Source: Ensifer canadensis
Lineage (GTDB): Bacteria; Pseudomonadota; Alphaproteobacteria; Rhizobiales; Rhizobiaceae
Reading direction: 5' to 3'
DNA: 64,000 bases
NCBI RefSeq assembly: GCF_017488845.2
Contig: NZ_CP083371.1
Location: 1,612,001-1,676,000 of the forward strand
Of the stretch, positions 26,901 to 35,047 are shown piece after piece. Position numbers and translations under genes: made by a program. The number at the start of each line of letters is the position of its first letter. Position 1 is the stretch's first letter. Below the pieces are notes generated by a model. It worked only from the letters and a program-made list of their open reading frames with translations. It searched no databases and had not been told where the DNA came from.

Positions 26901-29021
26901 CGGGGCGTTGACCGCAGCGATTTCGACCTCGTCGCCAAGATAGGCTGAGACTGTCTCCACATCCGCCCGCACGGAAACCATCGCGCCCTGGGGCTGCGAC
27001 TGCATCAAGCGGCCGCGCGCGGTCACGAGCCGCAATCCGTCCTCGAAGGAAATGACGTTGGCAAGCGTCGCGGCGACGAATTCGCCAACGCTGTGACCGA
27101 TCATGACATCGGGTTTCAAGCCGCGGCTCATCCATAACCGCGCGAGCGCATATTCGACGAGATAGAGGCACGGCTGCGCGATGCGCGTCTCGCGCTGTTC
27201 GTCGGCCATGGCCTGGCTCACCGTGCCGCTGTGGCAGATGAAATCGCGCAAGTCGGTTTTTAAAGGTGCCCGGAGCAGCTCCGTGCCCCTGTCAATCCAG
27301 CGGGTGAATTCCGGTTCGCGGCTGTAGAGTGCCGCGCCCATGCCGACATATTGCGAGCCCTGGCCGGGGAACATGAAGGCGATCGGCGGCCTTTCGGTGG
27401 CAACGCCACTTGCTACGCGCTCGCTGCCGAGGCGCTCAATCGCCTGCTCGATATCGTTGGCAGCTATGGCGGTGCGATGGCTGAAAGCGCGCCGACCGGT
27501 CTGCAGCGTGTGCGCGACCTGCGACAGTGGCAAAGCAGGGTTCGCCTGCAGGTGATCGCGCAGGTTCGCCCGCATGGCCGCAAGTGCTGCCTCGTTGCGG
27601 GCAGACAGCGGCAGAATGTGAGGCCCCCGCGCCACGTCGTCGACATTGCCCTGCGACGCGGGCGCCTGCTCCAGCACGAGATGCACATTGGTGCCGCCGA
27701 CGCCGAACGAGCTGACGCCGGCGCGGCGCGGACCTTCGGTGGCCGGCCAGTCGGTGGTGCTGGCGGGAATATAGAAGGGACTGTCGTCGAGATTGATGCG
27801 CGGGTTCGGCCGCTGATAATTCGCCATTCCCGGTATCTTGGCGTGATAGAGCGCCAGCGCAGTCTTGATCAGCCCGCTGACGCCGGCAGCGGCATCGAGG
27901 TGACCGACATTGCCCTTGACCGAGCCCAGGGCACAAAGCTGCCGCTTGTCGCCTGCCTCGGCAAAGGCGCTGCGCAATCCGCCGAACTCGATCGGGTCAC
28001 CAAGCGGGGTCGCGGTGCCGTGGCATTCGACATAACCGATCGTCGAAGGATCGACCCCCCCGTTTGCCAGAGCAGACGAAATCGCGTCCGCCTGCCCCTC
28101 GACGCTTGGCGCGGTAAACCCGATCTTGTCCGAACCGTCGTTGTTGATGCCGTAGCCGCGAATGACCGCGAAGATCCTGTCGCCATCCCTCAGCGCGTCT
28201 TCCAACCGCTTCAACAGCACGATGCCCGCGCCGCTGCCGAAAACCGTTCCAGCCGCCTGTTCGTCGAACGGCCGGCAGACGCCATCGGGCGAAACCATGC
28301 CGCCCTCCTGGTAGATATAGCCACGCCGTTGCGGGATCGTGATCGATACACCACCGGCAAGGGCCATGTCGCAGCTGTAGGTCAGCAGGTTCTGGCAGGC
28401 CTGCGACACGGCCAGCAGCGACGTTGAGCAGGCCGACTGGATGGCGATCGCCGGTCCGCGCAGGTTGAACTTATAGGCGATGCGGGTCGCTAGAACGTCC
28501 GTCACTGAACCGACGATCTGCTGGAAGCAACCGATCTGGTAGTTGGAGGTGAACTCCTCGACCTTCGCCCGCTCACCCAGGACATTGTTGATGAGATAGG
28601 TGGGCATCGAGGCGCCTGCGAAGACGCCGACCAGGCCGGGATAGCGGTGAGGATCGTACCCGGCCCGCTCGAGCGCTTCCCAGCAGACCTCGAGAAAGAC
28701 GCGGTGCTGCGGATCGGTGACCGCCGCTTCCCGCGGGAACATGCCGAAGAACTCGGCGTCGAACATGTCGACATCCGGGAGCTGCGGCCGGGCTGGAACG
28801 TAGTTTGCGGCAGCACGTTCCTCGTCAGTGAATGCGTCTTCGATCTCGTCCGGCCTCAGTTTCAAAAAGGCATCCCGCCCCTCACAGACGAGATCCCAAA
28901 GCGCCTCCACCGACGGAGCGCCCGGGAACCGACCGGACATGCCGATGATCGCAATGCCGGTCACGTCCTGGTCATTGCGATCCGAGCCGCGGGCGTCGTC
29001 TGCATCGTTGAAAACGGTCAT
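20943..29021 (-). CDS. Hybrid PKS-NRPS: KS-AT-ACP-aminotransferase-C-A(Gly)-PCP
   Basis: A 2692-residue multienzyme. Ketosynthase 20-450 with Cys198 (QSACSTS), His334 and His374. Acyltransferase 545-890 with Ser644 in GHSVGE and HAFH at 740-743, a malonyl-CoA signature. ACP Ser985 in LGFDSL. An Ala/Pro/Gln-rich linker (1026-1130) leads to a class III PLP aminotransferase (1140-1605, Lys1442 in TYGKVIGGG) like the beta-aminotransferase of iturin-type synthetases. Condensation 1630-2065 with an intact HHIICDG at 1761-1767. Adenylation 2085-2575, with A3 TSGSTGAPKG and Lys2565; the ten specificity residues read by eye are DILQLGMIWK, one change from a recalled glycine code. PCP Ser2622. There is no ketoreductase. 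It should extend an aminoacyl starter with malonate, aminate the beta-carbon, then add glycine. ATGA overlaps link it to both NRPS neighbours. Confidence 0.95.
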   Translation of the reverse strand: MTVFNDADDARGSDRNDQDVTGIAIIGMSGRFPGAPSVEALWDLVCEGRDAFLKLRPDEIEDAFTDEERAAANYVPARPQLPDVDMFDAEFFGMFPREAAVTDPQHRVFLEVCWEALERAGYDPHRYPGLVGVFAGASMPTYLINNVLGERAKVEEFTSNYQIGCFQQIVGSVTDVLATRIAYKFNLRGPAIAIQSACSTSLLAVSQACQNLLTYSCDMALAGGVSITIPQRRGYIYQEGGMVSPDGVCRPFDEQAAGTVFGSGAGIVLLKRLEDALRDGDRIFAVIRGYGINNDGSDKIGFTAPSVEGQADAISSALANGGVDPSTIGYVECHGTATPLGDPIEFGGLRSAFAEAGDKRQLCALGSVKGNVGHLDAAAGVSGLIKTALALYHAKIPGMANYQRPNPRINLDDSPFYIPASTTDWPATEGPRRAGVSSFGVGGTNVHLVLEQAPASQGNVDDVARGPHILPLSARNEAALAAMRANLRDHLQANPALPLSQVAHTLQTGRRAFSHRTAIAANDIEQAIERLGSERVASGVATERPPIAFMFPGQGSQYVGMGAALYSREPEFTRWIDRGTELLRAPLKTDLRDFICHSGTVSQAMADEQRETRIAQPCLYLVEYALARLWMSRGLKPDVMIGHSVGEFVAATLANVISFEDGLRLVTARGRLMQSQPQGAMVSVRADVETVSAYLGDEVEIAAVNAPKLCVISGTFAAVDAACAAMERAGIAFSRLHTSHAFHSAMMDGVTEALREETAKVTYGTAITPYISCVTGQWQTIEQGMSPDYWAKHCRAAVRFSDGLATLCDGRKPVLLEVGPGRTLSVFAAQTLSRDAVTAVVQSLPEHDRAHAAGETLAEAHGKLWMSGCDLNWPTSSASKTPLILPTYPFQRQRHWIDAPASARRGEGRPASSAEQLPAAEPSSTDTQAQPFDGIKIMNVATPVAAASRIPALQTSLITLLSDMSGEALGPGEAGATFLELGFDSLFIGQFAQRIEKDYKIKLSFRELLSNIPSIQDLAAHLDRQLPPEPQQAPASAPVALPSLAVAAAPAVAAQAALPLTVAPVTTAATVAGIESVLQSQLQMLQTIVTQQLQVLQATGSVAAPSAQSTIVAAAIAPPIATIEPQLVSKIEVDRTADREIGAERIKLYRPGAKSLSTEMTPQKQAFVADLIAAYEARNGKSKSFTGQNRKWLADPRTAAGFRQDWKEMVFPVVSDRSKGSRIWDVDGNEYIDLVNGMGQTAFGHAPDFVVEAVKAQADAGFAIGPQTPLAGEVAELIAEMTGHERVTFCNTGSEAVMAAMRVARTVTGRDRIVIFGNDYHGQFDEVLVKGRNRAGAPVAIPVAAGIPAASVANMTVLRYGDPESLDWIKANAGDIAAVIIEPVQSRHPELRPVEFVRELRAIATKSEFALVFDEVVTGFRVDPGGMQAVWGIKGDMATYGKVIGGGMPIGVLVGDSRFMDALDGGCWNYGDDSVPMTAPTFFAGTFVRHPLVLAAARAVLQHIRGEGAALYGAVADRTQALVAEINADLARRGIAKTINSYKSWFFADFGSDDPLGSLLYAKMRMQGIHIQDGYPCFLTTAHSEADFQAIAAAFRTSLDAFQSVGILGTQRQAEDIAPEPADVATARPSTAPLTEAQKEIWLAAQVGDEASCSFNESFTMVLDGPLDRERLGRALDAVVARHDALQIRFGRAGDHFEFIPDFVLDVADIDLAGENDAEALLQQLIDEDARTPFDLADGPLVRASIVRMTPDSHRLVFTAHHIICDGWSINVLIEELAATYSALMRNAEAGLTTPLSFATYATDLAPNADISNATEQFWLDQYKDVPDLPEMPLDRPRSDRRSFAGGTVTGSIEAETYKALKKAGAKSGATLFSTLLAALQIMISRLSGQDDIVVAVPSAGQSLLDGQTLVGHCVNLLPLRQTVSSDKRFDEHLKATQQLVLGAFEHQDYTYGTLVRKLGVKRDTHRLPLTEIQFNLERVPDNLEFGGLQTKIASNAKAFSNFDMFFNLTESPNGVRIDVDYNAEVFERSTIERWIGHFATLVAALAADITRPIHDLPLLSAAEQAWLAEGLNDMAADYDRDAFVFSLFAQKAAEQPSAIAVELDGKTMTYGELEGRSNQLACQIQKTVPEPGQRIALLAERSLEMVIALLAIMKSGHAYVPLDPAHPETRLSQTLEVARVAGMICDSDRAEGLAGKDVAIIRIDSDVDTTGAATALPKVPTDAATPAYIIFTSGSTGAPKGVEVSHRALVNFLTSMAREPGLDDRDTIVAVTTISFDIAGLELYLPLITGAKVVLAGRHTVRDGFALVRLVESCGATVLQATPTLWQMLVEAGLSRSNLKMLCGGEPLPKALASSLLGLGGELWNMYGPTETTIWSSVQRIEDGEKPITIGHPIANTQLLILDGANRVAAIGVTGELHIGGEGLANGYFARPDLTEKAFVDIDIGTGTVQRLYKTGDVGRRLADGSLQLLGRRDQQIKLRGFRIELGDIEAAISSAAGVRQCAVVAAPNSNGDKQLVCYVIPEDQSSKPSTSMLVTHAEANLPPHMVPGFWVLEEALPQTANGKLDRKTLEQRGLPQRETTAIRVPPRTAMETQLCEIWREVLNAQEIGVEDNLYALGADSLIIFRIAARMLDSGLRLEAKHLMMHPSIAELATFAETRDDIDPNGTQPQVPSLRDFRNGARRRFEQVSRV

Positions 29022-30967
29022 GAAGCGCTCCTGCGGAAGTGGGAGATGTTCTTCTTTTGCAGCGCCGCACGTTCGGCCGCCGTCATCGCTCGGGCACTGG
29101 CCGACGACTTTCCATCGAGGAAGTCCGCCAACTCGTGAATGGTCGGGTGCTTGAACAGGGCAACGACATCGATCGACCGGCTGAGGTTGACCTCCAGCGC
29201 CGCATGCACCCGCATCAGCTGCAGCGACGTGCCGCCGAGATCGAAGAAATTGCGATCAAGCTCTACGGCCTGCTGGCTGAGCACGTTGCGCCAGAGGTCT
29301 TGCAAGAGTGCCTCGGTCCGACTGGCGACTGGCGCGTTCTCGGCCGGCAACGCATCCACCGGCAGCGGAAGCCTGGCGCGGTCGACCTTGCCCGATTGAT
29401 GCAATGGCAATTCGTCAAGCACGATCACCGCGCTCGGGATCATGTAGGCGGGCAGGCTGTTGCGCAGTCTCTCCATCACGTCGCGGATCAGCTCGGCGTC
29501 GTCTGCGCGGGTGCCCTCACGTGGGCACAGGTAACCAACGATGCGCTTGTGCGACTGATCCAGATTCTGGCAGATGACGACACCGTCGGCGAGCCGCGGA
29601 TCGCGACGCAAGGCGGCCTCGATCTCGTCAAGCTCGATGCGCTTGCCATTCAGCTTGATCTGCCGGTCACGCCTGCCCCGGAAAAGCAGGATGCCGTCGT
29701 CGCTGAGCACCGCGAGATCGCCTGTCAGATAGCCGCGCACGTCTCCCTGTTCGGTGCGGATGGTGATGAACCGTTCTGCCGTCAGCTCGGGGCGTCGGAA
29801 ATAGCCGATGGCGACGCCCTCGCCGGTGAGGACAAGCTCTCCCTCTATGCCGCGCCCGACCGGGCGACGGTCCTCGTCGACGATCAGTATACCGGTGTGG
29901 CTGACGGCGCCGCCGATCGGCACGTCCTTGCCGTCGAACCCCGCGGGGATGTCGAAGGCGGTGGCCAGAACAGTGATTTCCGTTGGCCCATAGAGGTTTG
30001 TCAGTCGGCAGTCCGGATGCGCCTTCTGAAAGCGTTTGATGTGCTCGGCAGAGGCGACTTCGCCGCCGAACATCATATGCCGCAACGTCGGCAGTTCGCC
30101 GCAGGAGAAATCGGCGAGCAGGTTGAACAGGCCGGTGGTCAGCAAGGAGGAGGTAACGCCGTTGTCACGGATGACATCCCTAAGCCGGCCGACCGAGAAA
30201 TTTCCGTCCGGCAACCCGGCGATGGTCCCACCGTTCGTCAATGTCGTCCAAATCTCGAACGTGGAGGCATCGAAAGCGATTGTTGCCGCGTGCAACATCA
30301 CGTCGGCACTGCCGATCTGCACGTAATTCTGATCGAGCGCGAGCCGGGTAATGCCACGATGCGGAATGGAGACGCCCTTGGGTCGACCGGTCGAACCCGA
30401 CGTGTACATGACGTATGCCATGTCGCCGCCTTCGCAGGGTACTGGCTCGAACGGCTTCCTCTCGGCTTGCTGCGCGAGATCGGCGACGATCGCGTGAAGA
30501 TCGGCGATCGTGCCCTTGACGCTCGGCACAAGGCGCATCGTGGCAAGCGAGCAGGTATCGACGAAGACCACCTTGGGCTCGCAGTCGCCGATGACATAGT
30601 CGAGATGATCGACGGGAAAAGTCGTATCGAGCGGCAGATAGGCGGCGCCGACCTTGAGGGTGGCCAGCATGGCGACGATCGTTTCGAGGGAGCGTGGGAC
30701 GAAGAGGCAGACGATATCGCCCTTCGTGACGCCCGCATCGATCAGATAGGTGGCAAGCGCATCGGACATCAGCTCAAGCTCGCCATAGCTGATCGAGTGG
30801 TCGTCGAAGACGATTGCCGTCGCCTGCGGAGCCGCCTGGGCGTGCCGGTGAACGACGGCATGAACCGAGTGCTCCGGGTCGTAGTGCACGGTTTCCTGCG
30901 AGCGGCCAGTCACGCGCCCGGACTTCACCGCCGAATCTTCTGCGCCGGAAAATCGGAACTCAGCCAT
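29018..30967 (-). CDS. NRPS loading module: A-PCP
   Basis: A 649-residue protein and the first gene of the NRPS/PKS operon. The adenylation domain spans about residues 30-535: YVMYTSGSTGRPKG (A3, near 185-198), LYGPTE (A5, 325-330), GYLTGDLAV (A7), GRRDRQIKLNGKRIEL (A8) and Lys527 in SGKVDR (A10). The PCP covers about 550-620 with Ser581 in LGGTSL. The specificity residues read by eye are DAFLMGLVLK; the leading Asp predicts an alpha-amino acid, probably hydrophobic, but I cannot name it. With no condensation domain it should start the chain. The short charged C-terminal tail (about 625-649) may dock to the ketosynthase of the next protein. The ATG follows GGAGG by seven bases, and its stop overlaps the PKS-NRPS start as ATGA. 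Confidence 0.94.
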   Translation of the reverse strand: MAEFRFSGAEDSAVKSGRVTGRSQETVHYDPEHSVHAVVHRHAQAAPQATAIVFDDHSISYGELELMSDALATYLIDAGVTKGDIVCLFVPRSLETIVAMLATLKVGAAYLPLDTTFPVDHLDYVIGDCEPKVVFVDTCSLATMRLVPSVKGTIADLHAIVADLAQQAERKPFEPVPCEGGDMAYVMYTSGSTGRPKGVSIPHRGITRLALDQNYVQIGSADVMLHAATIAFDASTFEIWTTLTNGGTIAGLPDGNFSVGRLRDVIRDNGVTSSLLTTGLFNLLADFSCGELPTLRHMMFGGEVASAEHIKRFQKAHPDCRLTNLYGPTEITVLATAFDIPAGFDGKDVPIGGAVSHTGILIVDEDRRPVGRGIEGELVLTGEGVAIGYFRRPELTAERFITIRTEQGDVRGYLTGDLAVLSDDGILLFRGRRDRQIKLNGKRIELDEIEAALRRDPRLADGVVICQNLDQSHKRIVGYLCPREGTRADDAELIRDVMERLRNSLPAYMIPSAVIVLDELPLHQSGKVDRARLPLPVDALPAENAPVASRTEALLQDLWRNVLSQQAVELDRNFFDLGGTSLQLMRVHAALEVNLSRSIDVVALFKHPTIHELADFLDGKSSASARAMTAAERAALQKKNISHFRRSAS

Positions 30968-31322
30968 CGTTCGCCTCCTGTGCCTGCCCCTCTCGCGTCA
31001 CTGCCCGGCGGGAAGGCTCAAACGCCCTCCCGGCAATGGGCGGCTCGCAAATTTTGCTGCAATGCCGTCGTCAGCCAGAATTCCATGGTGGCGAAAAATG
31101 AACAGCTGATCATTGGGATAGCCGCACCGACGCATCGCCATCAAAAGGGTTAGGCCCGCTTAGTCCTTAAGGGGATGGAAGCCACGGCAATGCACGGACG
31201 AGGCGCCCGATCGGCGGCCGGAATCGTGTTCCATCTTTTTGTTTTCGCAGGATTTTTCGAGGTCGCCTGCCGCGCCACCCCTGGCGGATCAAACGCGGTG
31301 AAAACGACCTGGCGAGGGGCGC
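30968..31322. promoter_or_regulatory. Promoter region of the NRPS/PKS operon
   Basis: About 355 bases between the loading-module start and the 3' end of the GH16 gene, both minus strand. No gene is supported. The NRPS promoter must lie here unless transcription reads through from the GH16 gene. A CCTTAAGG palindrome sits at 31165-31172 in a TTAGG/CCTTAA-rich patch (31149-31175). No convincing terminator follows the GH16 gene. Confidence 0.4.
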
Positions 31323-32180
31323 CTATTGAAGGTCGTATGCCCTGACATAATCGATGAACATGTGGGATGGATCCGGCGCCTGATCGGCGGTTTTTTCGAC
31401 GAGCGCGAGGTTGAGCAGCACGTACATCGGCTGCCGGTGCTCAGGCCGCGTTTCGGCCTTCCACACGAGTTTCCGGTCAAAGTACATCCGTATGAATTCG
31501 GAATCGATCTTCACCCCATAGGTATGAAAATCCTGGGGGTCGGCGTCGCGAAATACCTCGATCCGACTGAATTGGGAATCGTCCTTGTCATCGCGATGCC
31601 AGACATGGATGACAGAGGAGTATCCTTCCGGCTTGTCACCGTAGAATTCCATCACGTCTATCTCGGCCGTCGACTTCGAGCGGTCCTTGCCGATCAGCCA
31701 GAATGCGGGCCATACGCCCGGACCGACCGGCAAACGCGCACGCATTTCGAAATAGCCGTATTGCTGGGCAAAGCCATTGCCCTTGGCGTCCACCGAGGCG
31801 AGCAGGCCTGACTGCCAGTCACCTTCCGGGTCGCGCTTGGCCTCGATCCTCAGAATGCCGTTTTCAGTCTTGAACGGCGAGCGCTCACCGGGGTTGGCAA
31901 AGCGGGCGCCACCAAAATCCCCCGACCACGGCGTATGCGCGATCCAGCGGGTGCCGGGCCCCCAGGCGGACACGCTCAGATCATCGAAGGTCTCGTCAAA
32001 GGTCAGCGGCATGTCGTCGACAGGAAGCTCGTCGCCCGTGTCGCCGGCCGTGTACCCATCGGCATGGGTCGCCGACACAAGCATCATCAGCCACAGGCAG
32101 CCGACGACAGGCCGGACGAAAAGCCGAACTGGCAGGCGGCATGCCCAATACGGGCGAACTTCGCGAACAGATGGGGTCAT
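31323..32180 (-). CDS. Secreted GH16-family glycoside hydrolase
   Basis: A 285-residue beta-jelly-roll glycanase. The N terminus is a signal peptide with a basic n-region and hydrophobic core VVGCLWLMMLVSATHA, cleaved near residue 40. The catalytic motif EIDVME (in STAEIDVMEFYG, about residues 167-178) has the EIDxxE arrangement of nucleophile and acid/base Glu. Flanking features include FEMRARLPVGPGVWPAFWLIG and the C-terminal IDYVRAYDLQ, both typical of laminarinase/ExoK-type GH16 enzymes. In rhizobia such enzymes cleave the organism's own exopolysaccharide to set its length or release it, the likely role in this locus. The start codon lacks a clear ribosome site. It is divergent from the Wzy-like gene, sharing a 138-base control region. 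Confidence 0.9.
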   Translation of the reverse strand: MTPSVREVRPYWACRLPVRLFVRPVVGCLWLMMLVSATHADGYTAGDTGDELPVDDMPLTFDETFDDLSVSAWGPGTRWIAHTPWSGDFGGARFANPGERSPFKTENGILRIEAKRDPEGDWQSGLLASVDAKGNGFAQQYGYFEMRARLPVGPGVWPAFWLIGKDRSKSTAEIDVMEFYGDKPEGYSSVIHVWHRDDKDDSQFSRIEVFRDADPQDFHTYGVKIDSEFIRMYFDRKLVWKAETRPEHRQPMYVLLNLALVEKTADQAPDPSHMFIDYVRAYDLQ

Positions 32181-32259
32181 GGTGCAAACTAACGCGGGGC
32201 GCTACCGCGGGTCCATTACCGATTCAGGCCGGGGCTTTATGCGAAAGGCTTAGCCGGAG

Positions 32260-32271
32260 GCGTAAATACGC
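32260..32271. promoter_or_regulatory. GCGTA-AA-TACGC dyad upstream of the Wzy-like gene
   Basis: A short perfect inverted repeat with a two-base centre, 47 bases upstream of the polymerase start and 80 bases upstream of the divergent GH16 start. Size and location fit an operator, but a dyad this short could arise by chance. Confidence 0.3.
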
Positions 32272-32318
32272 AACATGCCCCCTTTGATAGGATCGTTTCA
32301 GCAACTGGAACTGGTGGC

Positions 32319-33767
32319 ATGAGCTTTGAACTGATCGGCTTCGTTACCGTGCTTGTGGGTTTGGGCGTGCTGATGGCGCCCATTCACTGGGCGTTGACGT
32401 TCATGGTCGTCTCAACTGCTCTCGGCTCTGCCGCTGCCATCGGCCTTCCGGCACTTGGCGGCGCATCCATCCTCGTTCCAAATGTTTTCCTGCTGTTTTT
32501 CGGCCTCAGGGTCCTGATGGCCTATGGCGAAGGTCCGGTGCTGGCGGCCTTCGTGCCTGCCGGTGCCGGCTTCTGGCTGATGGTGCTCACCCTTTTCGGC
32601 GTGCTGACGGCGATCCTGTCGCCTCGCCTGTTCCAGGGCGCCGTCGACGTGATGACGGTCGAGCGATCTGTTGGTGCGAGAAGCTTCATATCGCTGTCAT
32701 CGCTGCGGTTTTCGTCCAACAACATAACGCAGGCCGTCTATGCACTCGGCGGACTTGCCTGTTTCGGATTCTGCCATGCCTATCTGCGCCGGACGGCCGC
32801 GCCGTCGCACCTCATCCACGCCATCCTCATTGCCGCTACCGTCAACCTCGCTTTCGCCGCGGCCGACATTCTCACTTATTTCTCCGGCACCGAGTATCTG
32901 CTGAGCGTGGTGCGGACGGCCAACTACGCCCTTCTGACCGCCGTGGAAAAAGGTGGGTTGAAACGGATTTCCGGATCGTTCCCCGAGGCATCGGCCTTTG
33001 CCGACTACACCTTGATCCTGTTTGCCGCGACCGCGAGCCTCTGGCTCGACCGGGTGCGCTCACGGGCGACAGCCCTCCTGGCGATCGCCTCGCTTGCCGG
33101 CCTGGTGTTTTCGACTTCTGCCACGGCACTGCTCGGGTTGGCCGTGGTCTTCCCGTTTCTCTGGATACGTTCGATTGTGACGGTCTTCGAACGGAGAAAG
33201 CCCGGACGTCCGGTGTTTCTCGCCGCCCTTTTCCTGGTCGTACCGCTCGTCATCCTCACGGTCGTCAACTTGTTCCCGGAGGTGGTGTCGACTGTTTACG
33301 ATTTTCTCGATGAGATGCTGCTGTCAAAGGCCGACAGCCAGTCCGGCCGCGAGCGCGCGATGTGGAACGCCGCAGCCTATGAGGCGTTCGTCAACACCTC
33401 CGGCATGGGGGCCGGCCTGGGGAGCGCCCGCGCCTCCAGCTACCTACTGGTTCTGCTCTCGAATGTCGGGGTCCTTGGGCTCGTCATCTTCTGGGTCTTC
33501 GTCGCGGCCATTCTGTGCGCTCGCGCGGCACCAGACGCCGGGCGGCGGGCGGAAAGCCTTGCCGCGCTTCGGGCAGCAAAGGCCGGCTTTATCGCGGCCC
33601 TCAGCACCGCTCTGGTATCGGGCACCGTCTATGATCTGGGCCTGATGTTCTACATTCTCGCCGGCAGCGCGTCGGCGCTGACATGCCGGCAAATCGCCGA
33701 GGCAGAAGCGCCGCGACCGCGACTGGTTGGTGTGACAAGCCCGCGCCGCATGGGAGGCTCCCGATGA
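32319..33767 (+). CDS. Wzy-like polysaccharide polymerase / O-antigen ligase family
   Basis: A 482-residue polytopic inner-membrane protein with 10-12 hydrophobic spans. A long loop at about residues 320-365 (VSTVYDFLDEMLLSKADSQSGRERAMWNAAAYEAF) sits on the periplasmic side; the SGRERAMWNAA stretch with its Arg and the following GMGAGLGSARASS match the Wzy_C/O-antigen ligase domain. Earlier Arg/Ser-containing loops (SGSFPEASAF, about 226-235) resemble ExoQ-type polymerases. It should join flipped repeat units into polymer. The gene overlaps the pyruvyl transferase gene by four bases (ATGA), marking a two-gene operon. With the flippase and co-polymerase it completes a Wzx/Wzy pathway. Polymerase is preferred over ligase because no lipid A-core ligase partners are nearby. 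Confidence 0.85.
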   Translation: MSFELIGFVTVLVGLGVLMAPIHWALTFMVVSTALGSAAAIGLPALGGASILVPNVFLLFFGLRVLMAYGEGPVLAAFVPAGAGFWLMVLTLFGVLTAILSPRLFQGAVDVMTVERSVGARSFISLSSLRFSSNNITQAVYALGGLACFGFCHAYLRRTAAPSHLIHAILIAATVNLAFAAADILTYFSGTEYLLSVVRTANYALLTAVEKGGLKRISGSFPEASAFADYTLILFAATASLWLDRVRSRATALLAIASLAGLVFSTSATALLGLAVVFPFLWIRSIVTVFERRKPGRPVFLAALFLVVPLVILTVVNLFPEVVSTVYDFLDEMLLSKADSQSGRERAMWNAAAYEAFVNTSGMGAGLGSARASSYLLVLLSNVGVLGLVIFWVFVAAILCARAAPDAGRRAESLAALRAAKAGFIAALSTALVSGTVYDLGLMFYILAGSASALTCRQIAEAEAPRPRLVGVTSPRRMGGSR

Positions 33768-35047
33768 AAATTGTCATCTTCAACGTCAAATACAGCGAAA
33801 ACCTGGGTGACGGCATTCTGGCGCAGTGCCTGGAGACCGCGCTGGCGCGTGGAGCCAAGGGATTGGAGGTCAAGACGATCGATCTCGCAGGCAGGACGGC
33901 ATTCGGCACCGGCGGTGGCGGGCGCCGCCGACTGTTGCTGAAGGTACTGCAAGCGCTGCCGTCATTCGCGCGTCGGCTGGTCGTAAGACAGGCGCTTAGC
34001 CCGACACTCCGTCGATTGCAGGTCGAATGGCAAAAGGAGATTGACGCCGCGGATGCGGTCGTCATCGGCGGGGGAAACCTGTTTCAGGACGACGACCTGA
34101 ACTTCCCGCTGAAAGTCGGCGCAGCACTCGATTGTGTCAACCGCAGCGGCAAGCCGCTGGCGGTCTATGCCGTCGGCACCAGCCGGGACTGGTCGTCGCA
34201 GGCAAGGCAGCTTTTCGGCATGATCGATGAGAGCCAGGTCGTCCACGTTTCGGTTCGTGACACGATCGCCGGCCGCAACTGGCTCGCCCACTTTCCAGCC
34301 GGCCCGCACGCCCGGATACTGCCCGATCCCGGGCTGCTCGTCGGGGAAATCGTCGCGTACCACGCGCTCGAGCCACTGAAGGCAGATGACCGGGCAATCG
34401 GCATCTGCGTCACTGACCCGCTCATTCTGCGCCGACATTCCAGCCATGGCTCGGCTGGAACTCCTTTTCGGCATGCCGACGACTATCACCAGTTGCTAGG
34501 CCTGATGCTCGATGCCGGATATCGGATTTGCCTCTTCACCAATGGAGCCCAGGAAGACCAGACCTTTGCGCGGCGCATTCTCGGCGGTGACGGTCTCGCC
34601 GACCACATCGACAGCGGTGATCTCTACCTCGCCCCTCGTCCCAAAACGCCCGAGGAACTGATCCACATCATCGCATCGACGCAGGTGATACTGGCGCATC
34701 GCCTTCACGCCTGCATCGCCGCCTATTCCCTCGGCGTGCCGCAGGTCGGTCTCGGCTGGGATGCGAAAGTCGAAGGCTTCTTCCAGTTCGTTGGCCGACC
34801 GGAGTATTTTGCCAACGGACCCGACATCTCCGCTCGCGATGTGGCCTCCTTGCTTGAAGAGGCAGCCCGCAAGGGCATCGATCCCACGGCCCATGCCTCG
34901 ATACTCAATCAAGCCCGCAACGGCATCTCGCAGCTGCGAGAGTGCCTGGAGGCGCACCAAAACCGCAGCGCAGGCCCGACGATCCAGCCGGTGGTTGTGC
35001 CAAGCGGCAGAGCCTTATCCGGCTATGCGTTGTCGCACGGTCTCTAA
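33764..35047 (+). CDS. Polysaccharide pyruvyl transferase family protein
   Basis: A 427-residue protein of the PS_pyruv_trans family (PF04230), like ExoV and CsaB. The N terminus MKIVIFNVKYSENLGDGILAQ holds the conserved N-x-GD motif; DAVVIGGGNLFQDDD (about residues 104-118) is the Gly-rich block, and AHRLHACIAAYSLGVPQVGLGWDAKVEGFF (about 308-337) carries the His-Arg signature. These enzymes transfer pyruvate from phosphoenolpyruvate to make a ketal on a sugar of the repeat unit, giving an acidic polymer. The start at 33764 lies in an ATGA overlap with the polymerase gene and has GGGAGG ahead of it; a longer upstream reading is not supported. Acts in the cytoplasm on lipid-linked or nucleotide-linked sugar. 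Confidence 0.88.
   Translation: MKIVIFNVKYSENLGDGILAQCLETALARGAKGLEVKTIDLAGRTAFGTGGGGRRRLLLKVLQALPSFARRLVVRQALSPTLRRLQVEWQKEIDAADAVVIGGGNLFQDDDLNFPLKVGAALDCVNRSGKPLAVYAVGTSRDWSSQARQLFGMIDESQVVHVSVRDTIAGRNWLAHFPAGPHARILPDPGLLVGEIVAYHALEPLKADDRAIGICVTDPLILRRHSSHGSAGTPFRHADDYHQLLGLMLDAGYRICLFTNGAQEDQTFARRILGGDGLADHIDSGDLYLAPRPKTPEELIHIIASTQVILAHRLHACIAAYSLGVPQVGLGWDAKVEGFFQFVGRPEYFANGPDISARDVASLLEEAARKGIDPTAHASILNQARNGISQLRECLEAHQNRSAGPTIQPVVVPSGRALSGYALSHGL

Noticed and set aside
22122..31153. Very long plus-strand open frames antisense to the NRPS/PKS genes (up to about 700 codons)
   Set aside because: They are Arg/Gly/Asp-rich, low-complexity translations with no domain signatures and arise from strong GC bias at third positions of the real minus-strand genes.
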